A stretch of DNA of 64,000 nt from the NCBI GenBank assembly GCA_037440065.1, contig JBBIUV010000015.1, positions 1,116,001-1,180,000 of the forward strand. The letters run 5' to 3'. The position numbers were made by a program, and so were the translations under genes. Every line of letters begins with the position of its first letter. Position 1 is the stretch's first letter. Source of the DNA: UBA1563 sp037440065 (GTDB lineage: Bacteria; Bacteroidota; Ignavibacteria; Ignavibacteriales; Ignavibacteriaceae). Below are positions 63,694-64,000 of this stretch, piece by piece. Under the pieces are notes generated by a model. It was not told where the DNA came from. It made no database searches and saw only the letters and a list, made by a program, of their open reading frames with translations.

Positions 63694-64000
63694 ATGAAGG
63701 AAATAGCAGTTGTTACCGGCGGTAATGGTTTTGTGGGAAGCCATTTAGTTGATTATTTGCTCGAACAGAATTATAGCGTCCGGTGCATAACCCGTAAAAG
63801 CAGTGATTTAAAATGGTTGAAGGGAAAAGATGTAGAAATTATTGATTCGGGTTTGTTTGATAAAGATGGATTACGCAAAGCTTTTACCGGAGCTTCCTAT
63901 CTTTATCATGTGGCGGGGGTAGTAAAATCTAAAAAACCGGAAGGCTATTTTAAAGGAAATGTTGAAACGACACGAACTTTGTTAGAAACTGCGCTTGAAT
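63694..64000 (+). CDS. NAD-dependent epimerase/dehydratase, N-terminal part (3' end outside window)
   Basis: The ATG at 63694 opens a frame that runs off the window after 102 codons. The Rossmann fingerprint VVTGGNGFVGSHLVDYLLEQ (GxxGxxG) and a later VAGVVKSKKPEGYFKGNVET are typical of extended short-chain dehydrogenases. It is divergent from the serine palmitoyltransferase-like gene across 116 bases. In bacterial ceramide loci a protein of this family, CerR, reduces the keto group (recollection), so it is a candidate here. The substrate cannot be read from the fragment. Confidence 0.75.
   Translation, partial: MKEIAVVTGGNGFVGSHLVDYLLEQNYSVRCITRKSSDLKWLKGKDVEIIDSGLFDKDGLRKAFTGASYLYHVAGVVKSKKPEGYFKGNVETTRTLLETALE

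Overview
The window looks like chromosomal DNA from a member of the Ignavibacteria or a close relative in the Bacteroidota/Chlorobi group. The base composition is AT-rich. Seven predicted secreted proteins end in a type IX secretion (T9SS) type A sorting domain with the signature YPNPFNP, and there are two PorV-like proteins and a PorD (DUF4835) protein. TTG starts appear to be fairly common. No rRNA, tRNA, CRISPR array, integrase or transposase gene was recognised.

Positions 1-22.5 kb (all + strand) hold what looks like one long operon for beta-galactan use. It contains galT (cut by the window edge), a SurA-like foldase, a TonB-dependent receptor, a 1.1-kaa secreted partner, a PorV-like protein and a non-catalytic multi-module surface protein. 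These are followed by a GH53 endo-galactanase, a GH5-like glycosidase, an aldose 1-epimerase, a GH2 beta-galactosidase and, after a 94-bp gap, a GHL10 protein. Gene ends overlap or lie within a few tens of bases. Together they can cut galactan outside the cell, import oligomers, release galactose and feed it into the Leloir pathway. No SusD was seen.

Positions 22.6-35.1 kb are accessory in character. A U32-family gene overlaps a small ferredoxin gene. Then comes 1.37 kb without a gene, made of a 21-bp tandem repeat, two 190-bp repeats and terminator-like hairpins. About a dozen small + strand genes of unknown or weakly known function follow: orphan helical proteins, lipoproteins, short T9SS cargo, an M23 peptidase, DUF2975, a HExxH membrane protein, DUF1905 and a VOC protein. 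Their spacers carry repeated palindromes of two kinds. One is attC-like and sits just after stops and about 20 bp before starts. The other is a REP-like double hairpin in four copies.

Positions 35.2-46.0 kb (+) are housekeeping: M1 peptidase, membrane protein, def, fmt, a reverse trans-sulfuration pair (cystathionine beta-synthase and gamma-lyase), murB, tgt, yajC and ribBA.

Positions 46.1-58.1 kb (- strand) hold two adjacent T9SS beta-propeller proteins, a PD40 protein and an iron unit (Fur-family regulator, feoA, feoB, metallo-hydrolase). They also hold a helix-hairpin-helix outer-membrane protein paired with a PorV-like protein. Positions 58.3-64.0 kb hold porD (+), a HEAT-cyclophilin fusion (-) and a probable bacterial sphingolipid locus: a GNAT acyltransferase, a serine palmitoyltransferase-like enzyme and a divergent NAD-dependent epimerase cut by the window end.
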